A stretch of DNA of 64,000 nucleotides from Actinomycetota bacterium (GCA_009701885.1 WLJH01000011.1:1-64000); one strand, 5' to 3'. Shown: positions 1 through 13,010, counted from the first letter of the stretch. Notes: a model not told the origin generated them from the letters alone. Translations and numbers: made by a program.

Positions 1-149
1 AGGGGTGAGCCCCTTGAGCTGACCGACCTGGTCGGTGGTGGCCGCCGCCCCCTTTGGGCAGATCCCATGGCCACCACCGGGCAGTTCTCGTGACCGTCAG
101 CGGGCAGGTCTTATGTCCGCCACTGGGCAGTTCCTACTGTCCCTTGACA
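1..149. mobile_element. End of an IS21-like element with 23-bp repeats
   Basis: The hexamer gggcag starts at 56, 79, 102 and 125, a strict 23-bp period, within repeats of the form TGnCCnnCAnnGGGCAGnT. Multiple repeated blocks at the termini are characteristic of IS21-family elements, which end in a CA dinucleotide; the last repeat runs into TGTCCCTTGACA ending at 149, directly followed by IS3 transposase sequence. The body of the element (istA/istB) would lie left of the window. The family call rests on repeat architecture only, since no transposase of this element is visible. Confidence 0.6.
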
Positions 150-371
150 TACGACAACGCCCTGGCGGAGTCGCAGATCGGGCTCTACAAAGCCGAACTC
201 ATCCGGCCCGAGGGGCCCTGGCGCGGAGTCGAGCACGTCGAGCTGGAGACCCTGAACTGGGTCGACTTCTTCAACACCGAGCGCCCCCACGAAGCGCTAG
301 ACGACCTCACACCCATCGCAGCCGAGGAACTTCACTACGCTGCACGAAACGAGCTCACGCCGACCGGCTGA
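150..371 (+). pseudogene. IS3-family transposase (OrfB) C-terminal fragment
   Basis: The reading frame from 150 encodes the conserved end of the DDE integrase core: YDNALAES, then GLYKAELI, GPW, ETLNWVDFFNTERPHEAL and a TGA stop at 369-371. DNALAES marks the region just before the catalytic Glu of IS3/IS150 transposases, so only about the last 73 residues remain and two of the three catalytic acids are absent. It cannot be active. The upstream in-frame sequence (54-149) belongs to the IS21-like end, not to the transposase. Confidence 0.85.
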
Positions 372-410
372 GCCACCAAACCCAGCCTCCGGACTCGCCG
401 GGGCGGTTCA
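150..410 (+). mobile_element. 3' remnant of an IS3-family element
   Basis: Contains the C-terminal part of an IS3-type transposase and, downstream, an inverted-repeat end at about 386-410 whose complement begins TGAACCGCCCCGGCGAGTCC, a form typical of actinobacterial IS3 elements. The element end at 410 abuts the integrase coding sequence exactly: the TGA at the IS tip provides the stop codon that now ends the integrase. The left part of the IS is missing because an IS21-like element has entered it at about 149/150. Confidence 0.75.
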
Positions 411-1250
411 AGATGGAACCGAGACACTCCTCGTCGACTTCGCGGTCTTCGGGTGGGCCTGCCGGTGCGTTGGCTTGCCCGCCGGTGAGACGATGGTTCC
501 GCAGATACGAACTGTCGCCGGGGTGCCGGTGACGTCGACATCGCACTTACGGATGGCGAGCACCTCGCCGATGCGGGCCGACGTCCCGAGCATGACCTCG
601 ATGATCTGCTCCAACTGGCCGTCCGGAGGCGGTCCGGGCACGCCTGGGCCACGCCGCCAACCGTGGACGGCGGCCCGGATGGCATCAATCTGCTTGGCCG
701 TCAGCGCCATGGCCTGCGACGGCGGCCTCCTGAGCCTGGTCGTGTCACGCACGGGGTTCTTGACCACGGCGTCATATCGCACCGCCAATCCGAACGCGAG
801 GCTGAGAACGGTCCGCGCCTGCTTGGCCATGCTGTAGCTCTTCGTGGTCGCCAACGTCTTGATGAACTGGTCGACCTTCCGAACCGTGATTTCGCGCAGC
901 ACGTAGTGCTCGAAGGCCGGCATCACGAGCTGGCGCATGTTCCGCTCGTAGAGCGCCCGCGTGCTCGGTGCGAGTTTGTTCTCCAGATCGAGGTCCTCCA
1001 GCCAGACCTCAACGAGCTTGGCGAACGAGGTGTCGCCGGTGAGTTCTCCCGTGGCGACGTGGCTCGGCCGCTGCGAGAGCACCTTCTTCAGGTTGCGCTC
1101 GGCCTCCTTAGTGGTGGCACCAGTGGCCGAGACACGGCGGACCTGGCCGTCGTCGTCGCGGTAGCGGGTGCGTGCCCGGACCCGAGCGCCCGCCACCTTG
1201 ACGTAGGTGATATCCCCGAAGGTGCCTATCGGGGTGCGTGGCCTACCCAC
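408..1250 (-). pseudogene. int: Tyrosine integrase truncated by IS insertion
   Basis: The 280-residue product starts with an AP2-like arm-binding region, followed by a SAM-like core-binding domain (about 75-165) and the first part of the catalytic domain, including the box I arginine in GTSARIGEVLAIR. It stops after TAKSTRSVSVPS, so the HxxR box and the nucleophilic tyrosine (roughly 100 residues) are missing. The last codon reads into the tip of the IS3 remnant at 410, which supplies the stop. A functional recombinase is not expected. It follows the excisionase-like gene by 6 bp, as in xis-int modules of actinobacterial integrative elements and phages, and lies on the outer side of the first tRNA-fMet repeat. 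Confidence 0.9.
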
Positions 1251-1256
1251 GACGCT

Positions 1257-1487
1257 TCACCGCCCCTTGGGCGGGCGCCCCGGCTCGGCCTCGCGGTTCT
1301 GCCGCAGCCACTCGTGAACGTCGGTGACGAAGTATCGGATCTGTCGTCCGATGTGAACCGCGCACGGTCCTTTGCCGGCCAAGCGCCAGTCGTACAGCGT
1401 CCTGACAGGCACGTTGAGGTACTCGGAGAGTTCCTCGATGCTCATCAGCGGCTCCAAGCCGCTCAAGGTCGGTGTGGTGCTGTCCAT
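1257..1487 (-). CDS. Excisionase-like helix-turn-helix protein
   Basis: A 76-residue protein with a MerR/AlpA-type winged HTH: MSIEELSEYLNVPVRTLYDW followed by RLAGKGPCAVHIGRQIRYFVTDVHEW split over the wing. Such proteins accompany tyrosine integrases as recombination directionality factors or element regulators. The start at 1487 (MDSTTPTL) matches the usual N-terminal extension of the family but has no clear ribosome binding site; an ATG at 1445 with GGAG six bases upstream is the alternative (62 residues). It is separated from the integrase start by 6 bp. The gene appears intact although its partner integrase is broken. Confidence 0.8.
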   Translation of the reverse strand: MDSTTPTLSGLEPLMSIEELSEYLNVPVRTLYDWRLAGKGPCAVHIGRQIRYFVTDVHEWLRQNREAEPGRPPKGR

Positions 1488-1628
1488 GCCGAGTAGGTGT
1501 GCGGAGGTCTCCGCACCACTCCGTGCTGGACGGAGCGACTCCGCAGCTGAAGCCAGCTTCCGGCCCACAGAGGGTTCCTGGACCGGGTTTCTGGACACCA
1601 AATGGACACGTGATCAAGTCTTGAAACC

Positions 1629-1664
1629 TCTCAGGCTCGGAATCCGTAGATTCCGAGCCTGAGA
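1629..1664. terminator. Perfect hairpin beside att copy 1
   Basis: A 16-bp perfect stem (TCTCAGGCTCGGAATC paired with GATTCCGAGCCTGAGA, loop CGTA) sits 4 bp from the tRNA-fMet 3' fragment. The other two copies of the fragment have a hairpin in the same place but with different stem sequence, so each element end seems to bring its own terminator for a tRNA that it would complete. Confidence 0.7.
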
Positions 1665-1668
1665 TTCG

Positions 1669-1702
1669 TAGCGGGGGCAGGATTTGAACCTGCGACCTCT
1701 GG
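1669..1702 (-). repeat. tRNA-fMet 3' fragment, att copy 1
   Basis: The 34 bp from TAGCGGGGGC to CGACCTCTGG are identical to the 3' end, T-arm and part of the variable and anticodon stem region of the tRNA-fMet gene at 41128-41201. The rest of the tRNA is absent: after CTCTGG the sequence is unrelated to the anticodon stem. This is the form of an attachment site left by integration into the 3' end of a tRNA gene. It marks the left boundary of the thiamine/cobalamin island and the right end of the element that carries the xis/int remnant. Confidence 0.85.
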
Positions 1703-1885
1703 ACGCCGCCCGCGTCGCCATCGCGCTAGAGAGTGCTTTGACCAGGCTTGCTGACATGGGCCGTGACCTGCACGAACGTCCGGCAACGGAACATCCTCGG
1801 ACCCCGAGTTCTTGACGCCGTGCGTGCTCGTCTGACGGCTTGCGCTCGCGTTTTCGGGACATATTCGCGACACGACTCGAATCTC
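1703..1885. other. Left arm of the vitamin island
   Basis: Non-coding DNA between att copy 1 and thiC. It ends in CGCGACACGACTCGAATCTC (1866-1885), the same 20 bp found at 33099-33118 beside att copy 2. Both blocks start 164 bp after the last base of their att repeat and are preceded by GTTTTCGGG. In between, matches are patchy, for example TGACCTGC at equal positions. Recombinase arm-binding sites would explain conservation in patches with fixed spacing; this is inferred. Confidence 0.6.
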
Positions 1886-1917
1886 TCGATAGTGCCCCCA
1901 AGTCCTAGCTGCCAGGG

Positions 1918-5941
<4,024 letters not shown>

Positions 5942-5945
<4 letters not shown>

Positions 5946-7057
5946 GACATGGCGTCCTTCCTGTGATCGGCGGGCGTACAGATCTGGTGCGGGCCAAACC
6001 GGCTCGGCGCGAACGGCCGCGCGACCGCAGGGATTTCGCCGTCCTCGACGTGAGCCCGGATCACCTGGGCGGTCAGCGGCGCGAGCAGCACGCCACCGCG
6101 GTAGTGGCCGACGGCCAGCAGCTGCGGCACCGCTCCTGGCCTGTCAGTGACCCCGAGCAGTGGTCCGTTGTCGGGGGTGCCGGGGCGATGCCGGGCGGTG
6201 ATCTCGACGACGTCGGCGCTCTCCAGCCCGGGGACGAGGGTGCGCGCGGCGTGCAGCAGCCGCACCACCGCCCCGAGCGTCGCCACCGGCTCCGAGGCAT
6301 GCTCCTCCTCGGTCGCACCCACCACGACCTCGCCGCCCGCCCGCGGCACGACGTACACCGGCTCGCCGTGCACCCGCGCGCGCAGGACCCGGGACGGCCG
6401 GTCGGCCCCCCGCAGCCGGATCGTCTCTCCCCGGACCGGTCGGACCTGCGGCACCAGGCTTCGGGCCTCGGCCCCGGTCGCGACGACCACCGCGTCGCAG
6501 CCGAACTCGGTCCCGTCCGCGAAGGCGACTCCCCCGTCGAGCACCGTTGCCCGGGCACGGACCACCCGGTCACCCAGCAGGCACAGGAGGGCCTCGGCGA
6601 CCAGGCGCGGGTTGACGTTGTGATCCTCGGGAAGCAGGGTCGCGCCGGCGACCCGCGACAAGGTGGGCTCGTGCGCGCGTGCCTCTCGCCGGTCGAGCTC
6701 CTGGAAGGCGATGCCTTGGGTCGCGAGGACCTCGAGCGTGCGTCGCATCTGCTGCAGGTCGTCGTGGTCCTGCCCCACCAGCAGCGTGCCCGCGGTGCGC
6801 AGGTCGATGTCCACGCCGGAGGCGGCCTGCAGTCGAGCCGCGTACTCCGGCCACAGTCGCGCAGAGGCGACGCCGAGCCTGAGTAGGTCGGTCTCACCGT
6901 GCCAGGCCTCACCGGCCGGGGCGAGCATCCCGGCCGCCGCCCGGGTGGCGCCGCCGCCCGGGTCGGGATCGAACACCCGCACGTCGTGCCCGCAGCGCAC
7001 TAGCTCCTCCGCGCAGGCGAGACCGACTATGCCGGCACCGATCACCGCCACCCTCAT
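5942..7057 (-). CDS. thiO: Glycine oxidase ThiO
   Basis: FAD-dependent amine oxidase that converts glycine to iminoglycine (dehydroglycine), the aerobic alternative to ThiH. The 371-residue protein opens with the Rossmann dinucleotide-binding motif VIGAGIVGLACAEEL, has the DAO-family segments AAAGMLAP and VVATGAEARSLVP, and ends with GVLLAPLTAQVI near residue 335, typical of this family. Use of ThiO fits an oxygen-dependent lifestyle and matches the aerobic cobalamin route on the same island. It overlaps thiE and thiS by 4 bp. Confidence 0.93.
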
Positions 7058-7665
7058 GCGAGCGCGATGGCGTCGACGAGTCCTCTCGCGGCGATGGCGG
7101 GCTGGGGTGATCGACAGATGGCCGACGCCACCGCGACCCCGTAGGCCCCGGCCGCCATCACCTCGGGCACGCGCTCGGCGTTGATGCCAGAGATCGCGAT
7201 CGCCGGCAGGACCCGAGCCGCATCACGCAGCGTCTCCAACCCGATCGGGTTGGGGAGACCGCTCTTCGTGGTCGTGGGATAGACGGGCCCAACACCCACG
7301 TAGTCGGCGCCCTGCGCCTTCGCCTCACGGGCCTGATGGGCGTTCCGGCACGTGCCGCCGACGAGGAAACCCTGCGGTGCCAGGCGTCTCGCCGCGGCGA
7401 CGGGGACGTCATCACGGCCGAGGTGGACACCGTCCGCGCCGGCGGCAAGTGCGAGGTCGACGCGGTCGTTGACGATGATGCGCACCGAGGTCCCGGCAAG
7501 GCGATCCACGAGGATGCGGGTGAACGCGACGATCTGACGGTCCGACAGCGACTTCGCCCGGACCTGGACCGCGTCGACGCCCTGGCGGACCACGGCCTCC
7601 AGCACGGCGATTGCTTCGTCGTCGTACGACCCGAAGTGGGTGATGCAATGAATGCGCGGTAGCAC
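7054..7665 (-). CDS. thiE: Thiamine-phosphate synthase ThiE
   Basis: Joins HMP-PP and thiazole phosphate to thiamine monophosphate. The 203-residue product has the expected active-site blocks VQVRAKSLSDR, IIVNDRVDLALAAGADGVHLG split as family motifs, VGGTCRN, and YVGVGPVYPTTTKSG. The start is the GTG at 7665, preceded by GTGAGGAG; in-frame sequence farther upstream is the riboswitch and not protein. It is the first gene of the seven-gene thi operon, directly after the TPP aptamer. Confidence 0.93.
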   Translation of the reverse strand: MLPRIHCITHFGSYDDEAIAVLEAVVRQGVDAVQVRAKSLSDRQIVAFTRILVDRLAGTSVRIIVNDRVDLALAAGADGVHLGRDDVPVAAARRLAPQGFLVGGTCRNAHQAREAKAQGADYVGVGPVYPTTTKSGLPNPIGLETLRDAARVLPAIAISGINAERVPEVMAAGAYGVAVASAICRSPQPAIAARGLVDAIALA

Positions 7666-7675
7666 GTCGCTCCTC

Positions 7676-7766
7676 ACTTCCTTCGCCGGCATTACCCGGA
7701 TCAGGTTCGACGGTCGGAGCGGCTCCAGCCCCATCTCAGCCCGATGCCTCGGGCTCCCGTGTGGAA
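7676..7766 (-). promoter_or_regulatory. TPP riboswitch (THI element)
   Basis: On the minus strand the sequence reads CGGGAGCCC, then GGGCTGAGATGGGG, and GTCGAACCTGATCCGGGTAA followed by TGCCGGCGAAGGAAG, the near-invariant parts of the thiamine pyrophosphate aptamer. The aptamer ends about 10 bases before the GTG of thiE, so the ribosome binding site (GAGGAG at about 7671) lies at its edge. Sequestration of this site when TPP binds would turn off the whole thiEOSG-tenI-DC operon. Confidence 0.95.
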
Positions 7767-7890
7767 TGCGACGACCGTAGCAGCCGTGCAAGCTCTCTCG
7801 GAAGGAGGTCAGCCGGACGGCACAGCCGTCCCGCATTTTGCGTGACAACCACGCCGACCCGCGGTGAGGCCAACCAGTGAGCTGAGCAGG
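7767..7890 (-). other. cobA-thiE intergenic region with weak hairpin
   Basis: Between the end of cobA and the TPP aptamer there is one clear hairpin, GGACGGC/GCCGTCC at about 7813-7829, which may end cobA transcripts; no U-run follows. The thi operon promoter should lie between it and 7766. I do not see a convincing -35/-10 pair. Confidence 0.4.
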
Positions 7891-8652
7891 TCAGAGCCCG
7901 GCGACGTCGCCGATCAGGATGATCGCCGGCGGGCGTACCTTCTCGGTCTCGATCGACTTTCCGAGCTGACCCAAGGTCGTGCGGATGACCCGCTCGCTCG
8001 CCAAGGATCCGTCCATGACGATGGCCGCGGACTGGCCGGCGTCGCGTCCGCCAACGATGAGGGTCTGGGCGATCACAGCGGCGTTTTGGACGGCCATCAT
8101 CAGGACGATCGTGCCTCTTGATGCGGCCAGGGCGTCCCAGTTGACGAGGCTGTCAGGGTGGCGGGGCGGTACGTGTCCTGAGACGACGGTGAAGTCGTGG
8201 ACGACACCTCGGTGTGTGACGGGAACTCCCGCCAGCGCTGGTACGGAGATGGACGAGGAGAGGCCGGGGATGACACGGACCGGGACCCCGGCTTGTTGCA
8301 GGTGAAGCACCTCCTCGAACCCTCGGCCGAAGACGTGGCTGTCGCCTCCCTTGAGGCGGACGACCCTCTTTCCCGCTCGCGCCCGGTCGAGCAGGACGGC
8401 GTTGATGTCTTCTTGGGCGGTGAACCGGCTGCGCGGGAACTTGGCGACGTCGATGAGCTCCACATCGGGAGCGAGCCTTGCAAGCAGCTCATGGGACACC
8501 AGCCGATCGGTCACGACGACATCCGCGCCGAGCAGCGCCTTGAGGCCAGCGATCGTGATGAGGTCCGGGTCGCCTGGGCCGGCGCCGACGAGTGTGACTC
8601 CGGCGGAGGAGGCTGGGTCAAGGCAAAGGGCTTGGTCAGGCATGAGCGTCAT
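7891..8652 (-). CDS. cobA: Uroporphyrinogen-III C-methyltransferase CobA
   Basis: SAM-dependent methyltransferase (SUMT) making precorrin-2, the entry to the corrin pathway. The 253-residue product has the canonical blocks VGAGPGDPDLITI, VVRLKGGDSHVFGRG, IPGLSSSISVPALAGVPVTHR and a C-terminal IGDVAGL. It is the stand-alone form, without CysG oxidase/ferrochelatase domain. The ATG at 8652 overlaps the stop of the upstream phosphatase gene (ATGA), so both form a two-gene minus-strand unit divergent from cobN. Confidence 0.96.
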   Translation of the reverse strand: MTLMPDQALCLDPASSAGVTLVGAGPGDPDLITIAGLKALLGADVVVTDRLVSHELLARLAPDVELIDVAKFPRSRFTAQEDINAVLLDRARAGKRVVRLKGGDSHVFGRGFEEVLHLQQAGVPVRVIPGLSSSISVPALAGVPVTHRGVVHDFTVVSGHVPPRHPDSLVNWDALAASRGTIVLMMAVQNAAVIAQTLIVGGRDAGQSAAIVMDGSLASERVIRTTLGQLGKSIETEKVRPPAIILIGDVAGL

Positions 8653-9227
8653 TGTCCAAGCCAGGTGAGGTCATCGTCGATGCGGGCCACGGCGCCGTTG
8701 GGGACGTCGACCCACGGTGCTTCGTGTGGCTTCATGCCTTGGAGGTACGCGACGGCGGATCGTATCGCGTCCCCGTGCGACACGAGGACGGATACGGAGC
8801 CGCGGTCGAGGTCGCCGAGCACAGCACCCATGCGGTCGTACACGTCCATGAGCGACTCACCACCCGCGATCGGTTGCGTCGGGTCCGACCAGTCGAAGGT
8901 CTCCGCTGCGGCCCAGGTCTCCTCGTACGTTCGGCCCTCCAGGTCACCCAGATGTTGCTCGCGGAGGCGGGGGTCCGACTCCGGAGTCAGTTGCAGCCGG
9001 CGGCCGATGACCGCGGCGGTCTCCGCCGCGCGGGTCAGGTCGCTGCTGACGAGACGGTCAGCAGCTAGTCCCAGGTCCTTGAGGTCTTCTGCGATCAGCT
9101 CTGCCGCTGCGGCCGACTGCGAGCGCCCGAGATCGGTCAGCGGCGGATGAGGGGTCTGTCCTTGGGTCAGGCGGCGGAGGTTCCACTGCGACTGGCCGTG
9201 GCGGACGAGATAGACCGGGTGAGGCAT
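8649..9227 (-). CDS. Histidine phosphatase, probable alpha-ribazole phosphatase
   Basis: A 192-residue member of the phosphoglycerate mutase-like branch: VRHGQSQWNL holds the phospho-accepting histidine, SSDLTRAAETA and SHGDAIR provide the remaining catalytic residues. In cobalamin clusters such genes usually act as CobC-type phosphatases on alpha-ribazole-5'-phosphate or adenosylcobalamin-5'-phosphate. Its place between cobA and cobN supports that role, but the family is promiscuous and substrate cannot be read from sequence. Start chosen at the ATG at 9227 that opens with MPHPVYLVRHGQ. Confidence 0.8.
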   Translation of the reverse strand: MPHPVYLVRHGQSQWNLRRLTQGQTPHPPLTDLGRSQSAAAAELIAEDLKDLGLAADRLVSSDLTRAAETAAVIGRRLQLTPESDPRLREQHLGDLEGRTYEETWAAAETFDWSDPTQPIAGGESLMDVYDRMGAVLGDLDRGSVSVLVSHGDAIRSAVAYLQGMKPHEAPWVDVPNGAVARIDDDLTWLGQ

Positions 9228-9242
9228 GGGGGTGATTCTCCC

Positions 9243-9340
9243 GTAGGCTGCGGACTGCTCGTGGTGCAGGAACCCGGTGAGAGTCCGGGGCGGTTCCGCC
9301 ACTGTGACGTCGACAAGACGCAGCCAGACACTGGCCATGG
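9243..9340 (+). promoter_or_regulatory. Cobalamin riboswitch upstream of cobN
   Basis: Contains the conserved core GAACCCGGTGAGAGTCCGGG, the segment GCGGTTCCGCCACTGTGAC and a B12-box-like AGCCAGACACTGGCC at 9322-9336, in the order expected for cobalamin aptamers. It lies 50 bases before the cobN start, leaving room for an expression platform that reaches the GGAGGAGG ribosome binding site at 9374. It should repress the cobN-cobF-cobQ-cobK-cobU-ferredoxin operon when cobalamin is plentiful. Confidence 0.93.
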
Positions 9341-9391
9341 GCTGATCCGACCGATTGACGGGGCGAGAACCCCGGAGGAGGAAGACGGCCC

Positions 9392-12300
9392 ATGGCTGCT
9401 CCTACCCGCATCGCACTGTTGTCGACTTCCGACACGGACCTGCTGTCTGCTCGCGCCAGTGTCGCCGGCTATGTCTGGGGGAACCCCGCCCGCAGCACCG
9501 ACGCCGAGCTCACGGCACTCATCGCCGGGGCCGACCTCGTCGTCGTACGCCTGCTCGGCTCGCCTCACGACCTGTGGCCCGGCCTCTCGACCGTGCGCGA
9601 GGCCGGCACCCCGCTGGTGATCCTCGGCGGCGAGCAGCAGCCGAACGCCGAGCTGATGGAGCTCTCCACGGTGCCGATGGGGACGGCAGCCGAGGCCCAC
9701 CGCTACCTGGCCGAGGGCGGTCCGGCCAACCTCGCTCAGTTGCATGCCTTCCTTTCCGACACCGTGCTGCTGACCGGCGAGGGGTTCGAGGCGCCCGTGG
9801 CGATCCCGGCGTGGGGGTACGCCGACCGACCTACCGCCGGCGACGACGACCTGCCGCGCGTGGGCGTGCTCTACTACCGCGCGCACGAGGCCAGCGGCAA
9901 CAACGCGTTCGCGCACGCCCTCGCCGACGCGATCGACGCGACCGGCCGAGCGGTCGGCGTCCCGATCTTCGCCGGGTCGCTCCGCTCGGCGCCCGATGAC
10001 CTCTACGAGGCGCTCGGGACGCTCGACGCCCTCGTCGTGACGGTGCTCGCGGCAGGCGGCAGCGCCCCTGCCACGGCCGGTGCCGGCGGTGACGACGAGG
10101 CGTGGGACGTGGAGCGGATGGCGGCTCTCGACATCCCGGTGCTGCAGGGCTTGTGTCTGACCAACAGCCGGGCTGAGTGGGAGGCCTCCGACGACGGGAT
10201 CAGCCCGCTCGACTACGCCAGCCAGATCGCCATCCCGGAGTTCGACGGCCGGATCACGACGGCGCCGTTCTCGTTCAAGGAGATCGACGCCGAGGGTCTG
10301 CCGGCGTACGTCGCGGACTCCGAGCGCTGCGCCCGGGTGGCCGGCATCGCGGTCAACCACGCCAGCCTGCGGCGGGTGCCCACCGGCGAGAAGCGGATCG
10401 CGCTGATGCTGAGCGCCTACCCCACCAAGCACGCGCGGATCGGCAACGCGGTCGGCCTCGACACGCCGGTCTCGGCCATCCGGCTGCTGCGCCGCCTGCG
10501 TGAGGAGGGCTACGACCTCGGCGCCGACAACCCGGTGCTGCCGCTCCTCGACCTGCCCGACGACACGGAGGCCGGCGACGCGCTGATCCATGCCCTGATC
10601 GCCGCCGGTGGGCAGGACGAGGAGTGGCTGACCAGCGCACACCTCACCGACGCGCACGTGCGCATCGGGAAGGCGGCGTACGACGCCTGGACGGCCGACC
10701 TTCCGGCGTCTCTGCGTGACGCCATGGTCGAGGCGTGGGGCGAGTCACCGGGCGGCCTGTTCGTGAACGATGACGGCGAGATCGTGCTCGCCACCCTCCA
10801 GGCCGGCAACGTCGTGATCCTGATCCAGCCTCCGCGCGGCTTCGGCGAGAACCCGGTCGCGATCTACCACGACCCCGACCTAGCGCCCAGCCACCACTAC
10901 CTCGCGGCCTACCGCTGGCTCGGGGCGGATGTCCAGGCCGGGGGCTTCGGGGCACACGCGGTGGTGCACCTGGGCAAGCACGGCTCGATGGAGTGGCTGC
11001 CCGGCAAGAACGCCGCACTGTCCGCCGCCTGCGGCCCGGACGGCGCCATCGCGAACCTGCCGCTGATCTACCCGTTCCTGGTCAACGACCCGGGCGAGGG
11101 CGCGCAGGCCAAGCGCCGCGCGCACGCCACGATCGTCGACCACCTCGTGCCGCCCATGGCGCGCGCGGAGTCATACGGCGACATCGCACGACTCGAGGGC
11201 CTGCTCGAGGAGTACGACAAGATCTCCGCGATGGACCCCGCCAAGCTGGCGGCCATCCGGGGTGAGATCTGGCAACTCATGCACGCCGCCCAACTGCACC
11301 GTGACCTCGGCCTGGAGGAACGCCCCGACGACGAGGAGTTCGACGACTTCCTGCTCCACGTCGACGGTTGGCTGTGCGAGATCAAGGACGCCCAGATCCG
11401 CGACGGCCTCCACGTCCTGGGCGCGGCGCCGACCGGCGAGGCCCGGGTCAACCTGGTGCTCTCCATCCTGCGCGCCGCGCAGGTGTGGGGCGGCGTCGGC
11501 AACGCGGTCCCCGGCCTGCGGGCCGCCCTCGGCCTCAAGGATGGCGCCGATCTCCGGGCCGTCGACGAGACGGAGGCGCGGGCCCGGGCGCTGGTCGAGG
11601 CGATGGAGGCAGCCGACTGGGACCCGACGGTCGCGACCACGCTGCATGACGCGCCGGAGGTCCATCAGGTGCTGAGGTTCGCGGCCGAGCAGGTCGTCCC
11701 CCGGCTGGCCGGGACGACCGGCGAGCTCGACGCGGTTCTCCACGCGCTCGCCGGCGGGTTCGTGCCGGCCGGGCCCTCCGGCTCTCCCCTGCGTGGCCTG
11801 GTGAACGTGCTGCCGACGGGCCGCAACTTCTACACCGTCGACCCGCGGGCCGTCCCCAGCAGGCTGGCCTGGCAGACCGGCCAGGCGATGGCCGACTCGC
11901 TGGTGCAGAAATACCTCGACGAGACCGGCACCTATCCCACGTCGGTCGGACTGTCGGTGTGGGGCACCAGCGCCATGCGGACCTCCGGGGACGACGTCGC
12001 CGAGGTGCTCGCCCTGCTCGGGGTGCGTCCGGAGTGGGACGCCGAGTCCCGTCGGGTCCGCGAGCTGGTCGTCGTCCCGCTCGAGGAGCTCGGCCGACCC
12101 CGCATCGACGTCACCGTCCGGATCTCGGGCTTCTTCCGCGACGCCTTCCCCCACGTCGTGGCGATGCTCGACGACGCGGTGCGGATGGTGGCCGACCTCG
12201 ACGAGCCGGCCGAGGCGAACTACGTGCGCGCCCACTTCGCCGCCGACCTGGCCGAGCACGGCGACGCCCGCCGCGCGAGGACCCGCATCTTCGGCTCCAA

Positions 12301-13003
12301 GCCCGGGTCGTACGGCGCCGGCATCCTGCAGGTCATCGAGTCCGGCACCTGGCGCGACGACAACGACCTCGCCGAGGTCTACACCGCCTGGGGCGGCTTC
12401 GCCTACGGCCGCGACCTCGACGGTGCCCCGGCCGCCGACGACATGCGCGCCAACTACCGCCGCATCAAGGTCGCCGCCAAGAACGTCGACTCCGCCGAGC
12501 ACGACATCGCCGACTCCGACGACTACTTCCAGTACCACGGCGGCATGGTCGCCACGGTCCGCGCGCTCACCGGTGCCGATCCGAAGGCGTACGTCGGCGA
12601 CTCCACCTCGCCGGACGCGATCCGCACCCGCACCCTGTCCGAGGAGACCGCCCGCGTCTTCCGGGCTCGGGTGGTCAACCCGCGCTGGATCGCCGCCATG
12701 CAGCGGCACGGCTACAAGGGCGCCTTCGAGCTGGCCGCCACCGTCGACTACCTCTTCGGCTTCGACGCCACCGCCGGCGTGGTGCACGACTGGATGTACG
12801 ACAAGCTCGCCCAGGAGTACGTCCTCGACGAGACCAACCAGGAGTTCCTGCGCAAGTCGAACCCGTGGGCACTGCGCGGCATCGTCGAGCGACTCCACGA
12901 GGCCGCCGAGCGCGGCCTGTGGGCCGAGCCCGACGCCGACACCCTGGCCGCGATGCAGGAGGTCTACCTCGAGGTCGAGGGCGACCTCGAAGACCGCGAG
13001 TGA
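9392..13003 (+). CDS. cobN: Cobaltochelatase large subunit CobN
   Basis: The 1203-residue CobN/magnesium chelatase H subunit inserts Co2+ into hydrogenobyrinate a,c-diamide with ATP supplied by an AAA+ partner complex. Family blocks are visible: GLCLTNSRAEWE, KRIALMLSAYPTKHARIGNAVG, HAVVHLGKHGSMEWLPGK, DRTGRNFY-like PTGRNFYTVDP, and RIFGSKPGSYGAGI plus a C-terminal FGFDATAGVVHDWMYD. Length is normal for CobN. GGAGGAGG nine bases upstream supports the ATG at 9392. The partner subunits are supplied by the fused ChlI-ChlD protein at 24340-26406 and not by CobS/CobT of the proteobacterial type. Confidence 0.97.
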   Translation: MAAPTRIALLSTSDTDLLSARASVAGYVWGNPARSTDAELTALIAGADLVVVRLLGSPHDLWPGLSTVREAGTPLVILGGEQQPNAELMELSTVPMGTAAEAHRYLAEGGPANLAQLHAFLSDTVLLTGEGFEAPVAIPAWGYADRPTAGDDDLPRVGVLYYRAHEASGNNAFAHALADAIDATGRAVGVPIFAGSLRSAPDDLYEALGTLDALVVTVLAAGGSAPATAGAGGDDEAWDVERMAALDIPVLQGLCLTNSRAEWEASDDGISPLDYASQIAIPEFDGRITTAPFSFKEIDAEGLPAYVADSERCARVAGIAVNHASLRRVPTGEKRIALMLSAYPTKHARIGNAVGLDTPVSAIRLLRRLREEGYDLGADNPVLPLLDLPDDTEAGDALIHALIAAGGQDEEWLTSAHLTDAHVRIGKAAYDAWTADLPASLRDAMVEAWGESPGGLFVNDDGEIVLATLQAGNVVILIQPPRGFGENPVAIYHDPDLAPSHHYLAAYRWLGADVQAGGFGAHAVVHLGKHGSMEWLPGKNAALSAACGPDGAIANLPLIYPFLVNDPGEGAQAKRRAHATIVDHLVPPMARAESYGDIARLEGLLEEYDKISAMDPAKLAAIRGEIWQLMHAAQLHRDLGLEERPDDEEFDDFLLHVDGWLCEIKDAQIRDGLHVLGAAPTGEARVNLVLSILRAAQVWGGVGNAVPGLRAALGLKDGADLRAVDETEARARALVEAMEAADWDPTVATTLHDAPEVHQVLRFAAEQVVPRLAGTTGELDAVLHALAGGFVPAGPSGSPLRGLVNVLPTGRNFYTVDPRAVPSRLAWQTGQAMADSLVQKYLDETGTYPTSVGLSVWGTSAMRTSGDDVAEVLALLGVRPEWDAESRRVRELVVVPLEELGRPRIDVTVRISGFFRDAFPHVVAMLDDAVRMVADLDEPAEANYVRAHFAADLAEHGDARRARTRIFGSKPGSYGAGILQVIESGTWRDDNDLAEVYTAWGGFAYGRDLDGAPAADDMRANYRRIKVAAKNVDSAEHDIADSDDYFQYHGGMVATVRALTGADPKAYVGDSTSPDAIRTRTLSEETARVFRARVVNPRWIAAMQRHGYKGAFELAATVDYLFGFDATAGVVHDWMYDKLAQEYVLDETNQEFLRKSNPWALRGIVERLHEAAERGLWAEPDADTLAAMQEVYLEVEGDLEDRE

Positions 13004-13010
13004 ACGCCCG

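Noticed and set aside
1669..1740. Functional tRNA gene at att copy 1 or copy 2
   Set aside because: Only the 3' 34 bp match; no anticodon stem, D-arm or 5' acceptor strand follows.
7666..7848. N-terminal extension of ThiE into the riboswitch
   Set aside because: The in-frame sequence is the TPP aptamer itself; family length and the GTG at 7665 fit better.
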